Shown here: piece after piece, positions 47,633 through 58,784 of the stretch
Layout: every line of letters starts with the position of its first letter
Numbering within the stretch: position 1 is the stretch's first letter
Source: Heterotrichella gracilis
Taxonomy: Eukaryota > Sar > Xanthophyceae > Tribonematales > Xanthonemataceae
Length of the DNA stretch: 64,000 nucleotides
Direction: 5' to 3'
Assembly (NCBI GenBank): GCA_032358255.1
Contig: JAULBX010001891.1
Coordinates: forward strand, 62,001-126,000
Notes under the pieces: model-generated
What the model saw: the letters and a program-made list of their open reading frames with translations, nothing else
Told to the model about the DNA's origin: nothing
Database searches by the model: none
Program-made: the position numbers and the translations under genes

Positions 47633-50600
47633 TCACTCCTGTGGGGTGGCAGGTGGCTGGCGGGCCTCCACGTGGCGGAACCGCTGGCGGCTTGAGAACT
47701 TGACACGCTTGCGCTGTGTGTCTGCATGGTCTGGGTCTGGGGTTGCTGCATCGGGTGTGCCTGCCTTGAGTATGCCAGCAGGGGTGAGGGGCCCCTTGGT
47801 GACATTGGCAACCTGCAGCAATTCACAATACATAGGGTTGGGATATTGCATATGGTATGGCCTGACTAAGTGACTGCTTGCAAGGGATGATGCCATGTTG
47901 CAGCTGCTGCTGCAGTTTACAGTTTGGCCAACATAAGGGAATGGAAATCCAGCGCATGTTGTGCATTACTGACAGCATTTGCAGCATTTGCATTCAATGA
48001 ACAGTGTGTCAGGTGTCACCCCTGGCTGTTGATCATGATCGTGTGCATTACTGACAGCATTCACAGCATTCAACAAAACAACCACAATTACACTGGCAAT
48101 AATTGCAGCAAATTGCCATTCGATGCAACTTGTACATTGAATGTGACAGAGTCTCAGAGATTCAAATCTCGGTTGGGACTCCAAAAATACACAAATTGCC
48201 CACAGACAAGCACAATGGTGACCTGGGTACCGCCAGCGGGGGGCATGCCGCATTAAACTTGTTGAACTGAATTCACAACATCTAATTCTTGAATTATTCT
48301 GCAGATCATGATATTATTATTAATATATTTATGAACATCATAAAATCTCGAACATTGGCTGCGCCCATGCATGGCAGGACCTGGTGCTGGGACTCACCTG
48401 CTTTGCAAAGGCTGACATAACTGAAGCAAATTTCTCCATTCCATCATCCTGTACATCAAAAGTACCCTGCAGCCGTACAGCAAAGTTAGCATCAACATGT
48501 CACAAAAGTAGACCAAGCAACCAAAAACATCACCTTGTGAGGGTCAGCTGCTGTGCTTGCTGCATGTAATGTGGACTGCGCGGCCGGCTTGTAATGCACC
48601 TCCACATGCCGCATGTGACATGGTCAGTGACATGGTCACGTTGACTTGCAGTGAACAGTTTCAGATTGCGGCATGCTTGCAGGCAATGCTAATTACTAAA
48701 TGGTGGATGGCATTGGGACATCTAATGACATGACTTCAGCCATACCTCCACTTCCTTCAGCAATGTCGCAGCAATGTCCCTGCTGTGCCTGGATGCCGCG
48801 CCATGCCGCGCCATTGCATTGCGCTGCACGCGCCCTGCCCCGCTGTGGCTAGCTGGTGCCCTCCTATGCCCGTCACGCTCACGCCCAAAAGCATAAGCCC
48901 GCTGGTGGGTTTGGTGCCTGTGAGCCTCTGCTACACCTGGCGCAGGCACAGCAGCAGCGGCCTGCTGAGCAATCCCAGGCTGCATGCGGAGGCGCTGCGT
49001 GTTGCGTGGAGGATGCAGTGGTGGGTAGCCACCGGAAAGGGCTTCCCCACCCTCACAATCGCCATGTGACCAGGAGCCTCCTGTCTGGGACTGCAGCAGT
49101 GGGTTAGGTGTGCTGTAGGCTGCTGCAGTGCGCATGCTGCTGCCAGGCCGTGCACCCACTCCTGCAGCGGGCTGGTGCGTGTACTTGGTGTGCTGCTGGG
49201 GCGCATGCTGCTGTGGCATGTCATCCTGGTCAACCTCGAATGAAGCATCGCGGCGGTGTGTGGTGGACTCAGTGCTTGGCCTGTGCTGGATGGAGTGGCC
49301 TTGCTGGCTGTCTCTCTCAAGGTCTGCCATGCCGTATCCCATGGGAGCCACATGTGCAGCATACCGACCATGCTGGCCATGCGCAGGTGCCTGCCTGTCA
49401 CCCCGGGGAAGGGTGTGTGGTGCTGCGGGCTGGTGCATGCCATGCTGGGCAGGTGGCACAGCCATGAAGGCTGCCTCCCCATTGCTACCCTGCCATTGCT
49501 TGCCACGTGCGCCAGCTGCTGCATCCACGCCAGGCTGTGTGACTTGGGGTGACCAGCGCCAGCTCCCTGACCCATCCTGCTCCTGCACTGCAGGCGACTC
49601 CACCCCCTGCCTGGCTGCACGCTCGTCTTCAACTGCATCCAAGAAGTCATTATACCTCCGCCAGTTGCCGCCTCCTTGCCTGGCACGCTGTCCTCGCGTT
49701 GGTCCATGCATGAGCGAATAGTGATGGGGTTGCAATGGAGGCGAGGTTTCAGCTGGCTCCATGCCATCGCCTTGCAGCGGGTGTTGATCACCACCCATCA
49801 GCTGCGCCCTAGGACCACCACGCAGAGGGTGCTGTTCAGCGCCCATCGGCCGCATCCTGGTACCATCCTGCAGCGCCTGCTGATCAAGGTCCATGAGGCG
49901 CGCCCTGACCCCATCATGCAGGATGAATGAGGTGGGGCCCTGCGCAAGCAGCGAGCGCAGGTCATGCGTGGTGAGTGGGCGGTCGCTGATGGGCAAGGCT
50001 GCCTGTGGCTCTGGTGGAAAAGGTGGAGCAGCCTGATGAACAGGGACTACCCCCATGTGGGTACTGCCAGCATGGTAGCCATACTGCCCTCCGTCTGCCA
50101 CAGCATCGGCAGATGCGAATGCATGGTCATCAAGAGAGGCCAGATGTGGTAGTTGCTGTGGCTGTAGCTGTGGCTGGCGCGGTGGGGCTGGCTCCTTGCG
50201 GGAGGGTGCCCATCTCACATCTCCAACCGCTAGTGGGGATGGATTTGTTGCCTCGATTGGGTGTGGTGCGTAGTGATGCTGTGACTGATGATGCGGCTGC
50301 CATGGGTGCTGTCGCTCTGGCACGCTGCATGGATCTGGTGAAAAGGTAGTCAACGTTGGTGGGGCAGCCAGTTGGCTGGGGCGTGCACCCATTGGACTCC
50401 ATGCGGCATGGCCACCGTGATAGTGGTTATCATACTGCGCTGCCTCAACCCTTGCATTGCCACATGGGTACTCGGCTGGCTCATCATGGTACTGAGTATC
50501 ATACTGCGCTGCTTTGGTCCCCGCATCAACATATGGGTACTCGGCTGGCTCATCATGAGGGTGGTTGTAGGGTCCACACATGGTGCTGGAGTGCTGTCTG

Positions 50601-52169
50601 CCATCATGATGATTTGCCCCAGGTGGGCTAGGGGGAACGCTGCGCTGGACCCGGAAGTACCACTCCCTGAATGCCACATCCACCTTGTTGCCAGCCGGTT
50701 GGCACCACATCTGCTGGCCAGGCACTGCAGACCAAGAATAAGGTTTATCCTCTGTCTGCAATACCATGCTGGTTTCATAGCCTGCCACTGTGTCACTGTA
50801 GCCCACAGCATCCGATGCCAAAGCTGGTTCCTGGTGACCATTCTGTGTAGGAGGATCATTGGCTGGCAAGGCTGAAGCCCCTGGTGGTGGCAGATTGAGG
50901 CTTGAAGGCGGTTTGAGGCATGAAGGAGCTGCATTTGGCCTGCTCCATGGCTCCATTGCGTGCTGGCATGTGGGGGGCAGGATGGGCTGTGAATCTGAAT
51001 GTGGCTGCAACAGCAGATCAGCTTGAGCCTGTTGAGCATGTGTCCCTGAATGAACCCCAGGTTGCCGTGGTGACATCGAAGCGTGTTGCCCCTGCAGTGA
51101 CATGGTGGAGGTGTGACGTGGCGCCTCAAGTGGTGGTATAGCCTTGTCTATTGAGTTGGTGTAAGGTTCAAGCTTTAGGGCTTAGCTACCCACCACATCA
51201 CTGTTGCCATGACCATGCTGATCTTGAATGAAGACCAGCAATGGGGTTGGTCCGGGGGGAAAAGTGCGGTCTAGCTGACCATGTCCTCTGCTGCTGTCTC
51301 CATTTGGTATTGTGCTGAACCCACAGCCTCCCATGTGTGGGCCACAATCAGTCGTCGATCCAGGTCCAATAGATTGGCACACTGGAAGGCGCTCAGTGTT
51401 GTACGCCATTTGCACAGGGTTTGACGGCCTTGCAGGGGCACTTGCCATCCTGCTGCCAGGCTCAGCAACATGAAGCAAAGCTTCCTCGTTCTGTTGACCA
51501 TCTTCCTCCTCTGGCCTTTCCCATATCTCGTATGCCATAGGAGGGGAAGCTGGCTGCGGTGAATCTGCAAACTGAGGGAGGCAGGGACCCACAGAAGCCG
51601 GATCATCCTCAGGCTGTGGATGGGGTGCTCCTGGTGCATATACTGCATATGGCCATGGAGTATGGTGCTGTGCCATATGCTGGACCATAGGTTTGAAAGT
51701 GCTGACAGCTGAGTGGTGTTGCATCTGGTATCAAGAGTCCTTCGGTCAGCCCAACTTGTTACTGGTAGGGGGTGCCCTGCATGGTCTCTAGCAGTACAAG
51801 AATGTTCTTGGTAAGATATAGTGATGATTTATTACAGACAGTGAATGTATCAATGGTGGTGTTTGCGACTCACTTATGGAAAGCCTCGAAGAATTGCTCA
51901 ACCAGGTCGGATCCTTGAAACACCTGCACGTATAGTACAGGATATAGTACAGGATATAGACAATATCATACCTTTCCTGCTGCATCCTTTACAATAAAAG
52001 AGACTTTGCAGTCTCTCAGTGCAACGATTGTAAGGTTTTCCCAATTGTGTGTCTCACCAGTTGCTGCCGTATACAAACGCCTCAAACCTTCCACGACTCC
52101 TATCAATGGTTGATAAGCAGTGAACAAATCAATGAAAAGTGGGTCTTCAGTTCGTGTGCATTTCAAGCG
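47633..52169 (-). CDS. Unrecognised protein with a 2.4-kb low-complexity exon (5' end uncertain)
   Basis: I do not recognise this protein. Reliable 3' exons in phase: a large exon from about 51130 to 48746 (ends RDIAATLLKEVE), 48466-48398 (GTFDVQDDGMEKFASVMSAF), and 47812-47633 (ANVTKGPLTPAGILK... then KRVKFSSRQRFRHVE, TGA). The large exon is rich in Gln, His, Pro, Gly and Ala and contains short repeats such as DEPAEYPY/DEPAEYPC. Upstream, 51724-51185 continues the same composition in the same frame after a probable short intron. Exons 51923-51874 and 52169-51972 (LFIDLFTAYQPLIGVVEGLR, ENLTIVALRDCKVSFIVKD) look globular, but their phase does not join cleanly to 51724, so they may belong here or to another gene. 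No start codon was identified. Confidence 0.5.
47955..48080. repeat. Direct repeat in intron of the unrecognised gene
   Basis: GTGCATTACTGACAGCATT occurs at about 47960 and again at about 48042, each followed by a CAGCATT-CA variant. Confidence 0.8.
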
Positions 52170-52196
52170 CTACTGAGGTTCACCACTTGAAGTCCT

Positions 52197-52445
52197 GATG
52201 GCGCCAAAAGCATATGCATGCATAAGCACATGCATGCATGTGGCGGCAGCAGTTGCCAAAGCAGTTCAACAGGGTTGTCTTCCCAGGCTTGTGTGCAGCT
52301 AAATGAGCCCGTTAATGCTTTAAAACAGAACCCAGCTGTTGAAAACAGCGTTTGTCCTCGTAATCTACACTGCCCGACTCGTATGTCCCCTGCACGTTGA
52401 CTTTTATCGGTGCCGTCCGTTCCTAGTGGGCAGTCACTGCCACAG
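52197..52445. repeat. Upstream part of the tandem duplication, copy 1
   Basis: GATGGCGCCAAAAGCATATG, GGCGGCAGCA, GGGTTGTCTTCCCAG and TCCTAGTGGGCAG recur in the same order at 59185-59450, about 7.0 kb to the right. The duplication of the paralogue pair therefore includes upstream, probably promoter, DNA. Confidence 0.85.
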
Positions 52446-54774
52446 TGTACACGATACCATTTGCTGGAGGGCAAGGGTTGAGGCTGCACAGTATAAGATC
52501 TTTGCTTCGTGAACAAGAAGTGCTCGGCTTGCAGCAAGGAGCGCAGGCGACCCGAAAGGAAAGCCCTGCTATCGCAGAGTGATGTGTACCGGAGCTTGCA
52601 CAACTGTTTTGAACAACTAAGCTTTGCTCCCCATCACACCCCACCCACTGCCTCCCACATGGTCACATCAGCGTCATATTCCCGCAAATCGCTCGATAAG
52701 TCGCAGGGCAAGCAGCGCAATGTCGTCTTCCTGGTGGGATAGTGCACCAGTGAAAGAGCTCAAAGAATACCTGTCGAGATGCAACGTCGACTACTCTGCA
52801 TGTGTGGAGAAGAGTGAGTTGAAGCGGCTGTGTGAGGAGACAGAGGCGAGGCAAAAGCAGCAGGTACCCCCGTTTTGCCACTGCATGCATATGCTTTTTG
52901 CATGCCTCCTGTGCGAACCAGAGTCCAGGTCCACGCACCTCAAGCTTGATAGTTCAGCCCACAAAAAAATCTTCTTTGGGTGGACACTGCTAGCACTACT
53001 TACGAAAGCCATTCAAGTCAGGCATCACTGCTTGCGCCCTTGCAAGGGCGCCAATGGCATTCCAATGAATGCCTATGGCTAGACCTCTAACATTGCGCCT
53101 CCCCCAAGCAGGCCACGCACCCCCCAGGCACCTGTCAGGGCTCCACCACCCACCCTGATGACCCTCCACTGCTCAAGCTGCCAGAGGTACGTGCTGGACA
53201 CCCTAAACCACCTGTGATAAGGTGTTGGGTGGGTGGATAGGGATTGTTGGCACAGGTATCTCGATCGTCGATGGTCGCCTGTACAGGCACATGTGCAGAC
53301 ATCGCAACAAATTTGGACACCAGCCCACCAACTATGACGGATGACATTCTCCTGGGCCTGTTTTTGCTTGCATTGGTGCATTGTCTTGTCCATTTCTATG
53401 CTTCATAGTGACAATCCCGAATGGCTTGTGGCAATAAGGCGATCATGTTGCCCAAGCACATGGCATCAATTAGCACGCATGAATGCGGTATTGCAATGGT
53501 CACTGGCAATTACATGAATAAATAACCGTCCGATCGTGGTAGTGCAGGAAAATGTACACAGCACAGGGTGCACCATGTGACGCCTGGCCCTGTACTTGAT
53601 GTCTCACTCGCAGCTTTGAAAATTCCAAGATTTCATGATGGGCTGAGCTCCTCTCCCACACGGTACTCTTGCAGGTTCCCCCTCCAGCACTGGATGAGGT
53701 TCCAGGATTAGCTGCCTTTCTGACCAATGCGTCCAGCCCCCTGGTGGGAGTGGACATGGCCGCCCCATGTGAGCATACCATGACACTAGAAAACACGGGC
53801 CTGTCCAGCCACTGGAACAGACGTCTGCTGGAGAAGGTAGGGCATACTGCACATTTTGGATGGCCTCCTCATATTAGTGTGCTCACATTTTCATAACAAT
53901 GCCACATTTGTAGATGGTGAGCTGGGCGTGCCTACAGTATATCCTGTTCACGTTGTAGTGTGGCCTAAAACCTGTGTGGTTTTGTGCACATCCAGTGTCA
54001 ACAGCTGCTGTTTTGTACACATCCAGTGTCGAGATCTCTTGTGAATTGAGGTGTCACAGTGGTATATTCCGAATGGAAGCCCTGGCAAGTAAAAATTTGT
54101 CTTCACTCGCTGTTCGCTCCCATTATCATGTAACCCCCTGTGCCGCAGAGTGCCTTGGGCCGGGTGCTGCGCAACATGTTGACAAGGGGAGTCATCGCCA
54201 ACTGGGAGCCATGGTGCACCTTTCTGAACCACATGGTTAAAAACCGCCTGGAGCCCGTTCCACAGCTCTCTCAACTCCCCCAGATTGCCCAGCTGGACGC
54301 AATAACTGCGCTGATGGTGGTGCTGCGCGAGGGGTACACCTCGCCCCTGCGCATGGATACATGTGAGTGCCTGCATGGCATGACATGCCGTAGTGTGGCA
54401 CTGACGGCAGGCAAAAAGCCTCCTGCACCAATGCCTGGCAGGTGCACATGTGGTAGTGCAGAATATATGTGCAGCTCAGCTGCGCTGTTTACCTTGTTAA
54501 AAAGTTGCTCGGCTGATCGAAGCCTCTTCTCACTCACGGCATTGGCTTCAACTTTGGCGCCTTGCAATGTTCACATGCACTTGGTCCATTGCATGGCCTT
54601 GCCCACCCACTGCCCTTTTGCCATCAACTGTTTGCCCCAACCCTGGCGTAAGTGCAACATGGGGCAAGGCATACCCAGCACCGGTGGCCTGGTGACCAGG
54701 TACTTGCACGGTGCAGGTTCAGGCACTCCCAGGACTTGCGCCTTGCTGTGTAACCTGCTGCCTCACCCTAAACC

Positions 54775-55079
54775 CTAAAGCCCTAAAATCCCTAAACCCT
54801 TAAGTCTAAACTGCTGCCTCACCGTTGCCTTGCGGCTCCACTGCATGTGCACTTACCATCACGTTGTATCCTTAGTACTACTGGCCTTTATCATATATAT
54901 AGCGTGCCGCGCAGGTTGCTGCCACACCATTGCATCAGGGTTTAGGGTTTACGCTTTAGGGTTTGCCCCACTTGCAAGGACCGCTGCCTTGCCGCTCCAC
55001 TGCATGTGTTACATCTGCACGTACCATCACCTTGTAGCCTCTACTACCGTGACGATATCACTCCCAATGATCTGCGCAG
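54775..55079 (+). repeat. Ghost copies before exon 5 of paralogue 1
   Basis: The phrases CTGCCTTGCGGCTCCACTGCATGTG and CTGCCTTGCCGCTCCACTGCATGTG-type units recur (about 54820 and 54985), interleaved with CCCTAAACCCTAAA at 54768-54800 and TTTAGGGTTTAC at 54950. GCTGCCACACCATT at about 54920 is a copy of the real exon start GCTGCCACACCATC at 55083. Confidence 0.75.
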
Positions 55080-55261
55080 ACCGCTGCCACACCATCCCAA
55101 TGCTGCTGTTCTCCATGTTCCCTGCAACAATATCAGCCAGCTAACAGGCCCTGGTGGCCAATGGCGGCATCAGGGTGATCGCCAGCATTTTCATGGACAT
55201 CAGCCGCCACATCCGCACCAACATGGGCAAGCCCATAGCCCACGAGCGCAACCTCATCCAG

Positions 55262-55559
55262 GTGTTGCTGAAACTAACCCTAAACCCTGAACCCTAAACC
55301 CTAAAATGACCGCAACCTCATCCAGGTTATGGGTCTTATGAGCAAGCCCTCAGCCCACGACCGCAACCTCATCCAGGTGTTGCTAACACTAACCCTAAAC
55401 CCGTAAACCCTAAACTCTAAACCCTCAATCCTAAACGCTTTAAAGGACGGCAACCTCATGCAGGTGATGGGCCTCATGGGCAACCTGTTGGTCCATGCAA
55501 CGGCAGTTAAACCCTAAACCCTTAACCCTAAACCTTAACACGGCCGCAACCTCACCCAG
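55262..55559 (+). repeat. Newly gained intron made of tandem exon fragments and telomere-like spacers
   Basis: The phrase CGCAACCTCATCCAG|GT occurs at the donor (55247-55263), twice inside (near 55312 and 55365), once as GGCAACCTCATGCAG|GT near 55447, and as CGCAACCTCACCCAG|GT at the acceptor (55545-55561). Copies carry up to ~50 nt of the following exon (ATGGGCCTCATGGGCAACC). They are separated by CCCTAAACCC-type tracts. Paralogue 2 has uninterrupted coding sequence at this site (within 62216-62573). Confidence 0.9.
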
Positions 55560-55687
55560 GTGATGGGCCTCATGGGCAACCTGTTGGTCCATGCCACAGC
55601 AGTGGGTCCCCCATCAGGGATCAAAGAGTGCCCCAGTCTGGATGATGGCAGGGGTCTCAGGCGGGATGGAGCGGCCAGCCTTTGCAG

Positions 55688-55905
55688 GTGTGCTCTGTTT
55701 TGGGTTAGGGTTTAGGGTTTTGAGTTTAGGGTTTAGGGTTTAATGTATAGGGTTTAGGGTGTCAGGCAGGTCAGCCTGTGCAGGTGTGCTCTGTTTGGGC
55801 TTAGGGCTTAGGGTTTAGGGTTTAGAGTGTCGGGCAGGTCAGCCTGTGCAGGTGTGCTCTGTTTGGGCTTAGGATTTAGGGTTAAGGATGTCAGGTGTGC
55901 CAGCC
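55688..55905 (+). repeat. Ghost donor-side exon copies with TTTAGGG spacers
   Basis: After the real exon end (CCTTTGCAG at 55687) the unit GTCAGCCTGTGCAGGTGTGC plus TCTGTTTGGGCTTAGGG recurs at about 55765, 55828 and, decayed, 55890. The units are separated by TTTAGGGTTTAGGG in the gene sense. Copies keep the donor-like CAG|GTGTGC. Confidence 0.85.
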
Positions 55906-56189
55906 TGTGCAAGCGTGGTGTGTGGATGAGAGTAGTGGGCAGGGATGGCAGTGCCCTTACCTTGCCAATGCTCCTTGGGTGGCCAGGCACAGAGTAGGAT
56001 GCTGTTGAAATTTACCTACATTTGTTCCAGCCGCACAGTTTTATGTACAAGTCATTTTTGAACATTGACATTCAAATGCTGTCATCAGAGGTGAGACTGA
56101 GTTGAGGTGTGGCTGGGCTGGAGTGCACACTTGAGTACGCCATGCTGGCGGTGCAGGGGTCAATTGCATTCATTGCAACCTTTGGCCCT

Positions 56190-56388
56190 ACAATGCTCAC
56201 AGTGAGTGTTGTCTGTGCACAGGCTGCTGCTGTGGCATAGCTCTACCATTCCCATATATTTATTGTTTGTTTACGCTTTTATTTGGCATTGCCTGTGCAC
56301 ATGCTGCTGCTGCGGCGGCATAGCTCTCCCATTCCCATATGTTTATTTGTTTGTTTACCTCTTTTATCTGGGCATTGCCTGTGCACAG
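56190..56388 (+). repeat. Tandem copies of the acceptor region before exon 6 of paralogue 1
   Basis: Units of ~85 nt containing TGCCTGTGCACA, GCTGCTGCTG, GCATAGCTCT-CCATTCCCATAT and TTTGTTTAC recur two to three times before the real acceptor GTGCACAG at 56388. No telomere-like spacer. Confidence 0.8.
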
Positions 56389-57584
56389 GTGGTATAAGCG
56401 GCAGGGCGTGTTGGAGGAGTGCGCGGCTTTCCTCATCTCCAGGGTGGACGACCCGTACCCTGACAGGCACCGCAACTCATCCATCAATGCCCTCCAGTAC
56501 CCCTACTCTGCCATGCTCAGCATGCTCGTGAGCATGGCTCGGGCCATCCCCGGGGATGTGCGGCCGTTTTTCAGGGACAATGAAAACCTCATCAGTGCGG
56601 TGATGCAGTACGGCACCCAATGACTGTGCCCGGTCTGGTACACAAATGCAGCCTTGATGGTAGCGGTGCTGACAGAGCTTGAGACAGACCTCGTGCGCGG
56701 CGCCACCGTCCTGGCCATGGACAACTTTGTGGGTTTCATTACCGTCAAGGCGCGCACCCGTTTCCAGGTGGCCCACCCCTTGCTGGATGGGCTTCAAAAG
56801 GGCACCTTGAACGCCCTCGACCATGTGATGGTGAGCGAGCGCATGCACCGGCAGCCTGGCGTAAACCCTGTCGTGGTCTACAAAAGGCAGCTGGCTGTGC
56901 TGGTGCCATGGCTGGCGAGCCTGGCAGATGCGGCCAATGGAGACCTCTGCGTTGATGACATGGCGAGTGCGTTCACCCAGCTGCTGCGCATGTATGAGGA
57001 TGAGCAGGTCACGGATGAGCAGATGGAGGTACGTGACAGTAACAAGCGTTTATGTATACATGTAGCCACAATAGCAGGAAGTATAAGTACGGTACAGATG
57101 TAGTAAGTTGTTATTGTAACCTGTTTTGTTACAGTAACTGTTACACTCACAATTACAATCAGATTTTTATAATTTAATAAGAATAATAAGAATAATCATG
57201 ATAATAACAATAATGATACTTCAACAGGCTTTGGTGCTGGCACCGCTGGCAGCCCACCTCGGCGCTATGGAGCTTGCGCAGGGTGCTCGTGGCAGTGCCA
57301 CAGCGCGCCTGATGGACCGAATCAAGCACCTTCTGGATGTCATGAGCTATGCAATGACGTCATTCACGCCGGGCGCTGGTGCCAGGCCGTTTCCCCGCTT
57401 TGTCAAGGTGGGGCCCACACTTCCCTCCCCATTCCAAATGACTCCCCTTGCCGAGGCTGCTCGAGTCTTCAGACCAGTCAGGACTGGTTGTTCACAAATG
57501 TGGCTCATGCGTGACGATGCTGGCTGCTGCACAGGATGTACAGCGTACCTGAACCCTCCCCAATATTGTGGACACTTGTGCCTG

Positions 57585-57929
57585 CCCCCCTTGGTTCTCC
57601 TCATGCACCGCATCAGGCTGCTGCACATGTACCCTAAACCCTTAAACCCTAAAATCCTACCTACGTGCAGGTGCGCCTGGCCTTCTTGGTTCTCCTCATG
57701 CACCGCACCAGGCTGCTGCACATGTACCCTAAACCCTTAAACCCTAATCATGTGCAGGTGAGTCTGACCCTTTGGGTTCTCCTCATGCACCACATCAGGC
57801 TGCTGCACATGTACCTAAACCCTAAGCCCTAATCATATGCAGGTGCGCCTGGCCCCCTTGGTTCTCCTCATGCACCGCACCAGGCTGCTGCACATGTACC
57901 CTAAACCCTTAAACCCTAATCATATGCAG
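57585..57929 (+). repeat. Array of ghost copies of exon 8 start with CCCTAAA spacers
   Basis: Four copies (starting near 57575, 57667, 57755 and 57840) precede the real exon 8 at 57930, spaced roughly 88 nt. Each reads GTGCAG, GCGCCTGGCC..TTGGTTCTCC, TCATGCACCGCA-CAGGCTGCTGCAC and then ATGTACCCTAAACCCTTAAACC. The real copy continues into coding sequence where the ghosts switch to the telomere-like tract. Confidence 0.95.
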
Positions 57930-58439
57930 GTGCGCCTGGCCCCCTTGGTTCTCCTCATGCACCGCACCAGGCTGCTGCACGCACTGCTGCGCCTAGTGGA
58001 ATCCCAAACATCCGCTGTTGAGACCCCTGCTTCAAGCATCGTCAACCAATGTCTGCATGAGGTGGGGAGACACCAGGAGCTGGCTGGTGCGATGTACCAG
58101 GACACGGAGGTGATGCAGAGGGTATACAGGTGGGTGCTTGGGTGAGCGGGGGGTTTACGAGTGAATGATGCTGGGGATATGTCAGTGAAGAGGGGGGGAT
58201 GGGTTTGACTGCTGGTGGGTAGGTGGTGAAGGGGTGAAGAGATGATGAGCCAAAGTGTTTAAAAAGTTTGTGCAGTTGGTGACTAGATATGCCTGGGGTT
58301 TGGGGATGTCAATTATAACTCTGGATCGGTTGTTTTGGTAGGATGGGCCAGCGCGCGTCTGTTTACTGACGGCTATAGGGCACTGGAAAATGGTCATTGA
58401 TTGTGCAAGATCCTGACTGGCTGATTGACCAATCCATGG

Positions 58440-58690
58440 CAAGGCATTGTGCAGATACACTGTGGTGCCTTGTGCCCACCGTGGCTGATCCACGGGCTTG
58501 ATCACCGTGGTTGATCCACTGTGATCGATGCGGTGTGATGGATCACCATGACTGATGCATTGTAATTGGTCATCGCCTTTGATCGCCTTGGATGATGCAT
58601 GTTGCTGCTCTGTGCCCACGGTGACTGATCCATGTGTCCGATCACTGCGATTGATCACTTCTGATCGATCATTGTGACTGCTCCATTCCC
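58440..58690 (+). repeat. TGATC-rich degenerate short repeats in last intron of paralogue 1
   Basis: The words TGATC, GATCAC and TGATGCAT recur more than fifteen times with spacing of about 10-14 nt, e.g. GTGGTTGATCCACTGTGATC. It is a degenerate minisatellite with no coding potential. Confidence 0.7.
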
Positions 58691-58784
58691 ACCGGCGGTG
58701 CCCTGCAGGTACATCATGAACCTTCCCCCAGAGGCCCACAGTGGTCTTGCCAAGTGCAGGGCCGTTCCACCGCTATGTTTCTGA

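Larger units (their letters stand above)
52720..58784 (+). pseudogene. Paralogue 1 of an unrecognised SAP-like-domain family, two in-frame stops
   Basis: Exons in continuous phase: 52720-52863, 53112-53186, 53675-53836, 54149-54362, 55080-55261, 55560-55687, 56389-57028, 57228-57407, 57930-58129, 58709-58784 (TGA). The N-terminus VKELKEYLSRCNVDYSACVE resembles the SAP-like helical motif found in ARMET/MANF and some ubiquitin ligases. The rest is mainly helical, with DDPPLLKLP, REGYTSPLR, HIRTNMGK, GVLEECAAF, LLRMYEDEQVTDEQMEV and a short Cys-containing end (AKCRAVPPLCF) that might be a remnant of a MYND-like finger. Compared with paralogue 2, two sense codons are stops here: TAA at 55142-55144 and TGA at 56621-56623, yet frame and splice sites are otherwise kept. 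It is either a young pseudogene or a gene encoding shorter products. Confidence 0.65.

Noticed and set aside
55142-56623. Reassigned stop codons (a variant nuclear code)
   Set aside because: TAA, TAG and TGA all end well-conserved genes here (RPT4, DHH1 helicase and SBPase, prohibitin), and no housekeeping exon contains an in-frame stop.
57585-57929. CRISPR-like array
   Set aside because: The regular ~88-nt units are copies of a neighbouring exon start in a eukaryotic intron, and the spacers are telomere-like repeats rather than unique sequence.
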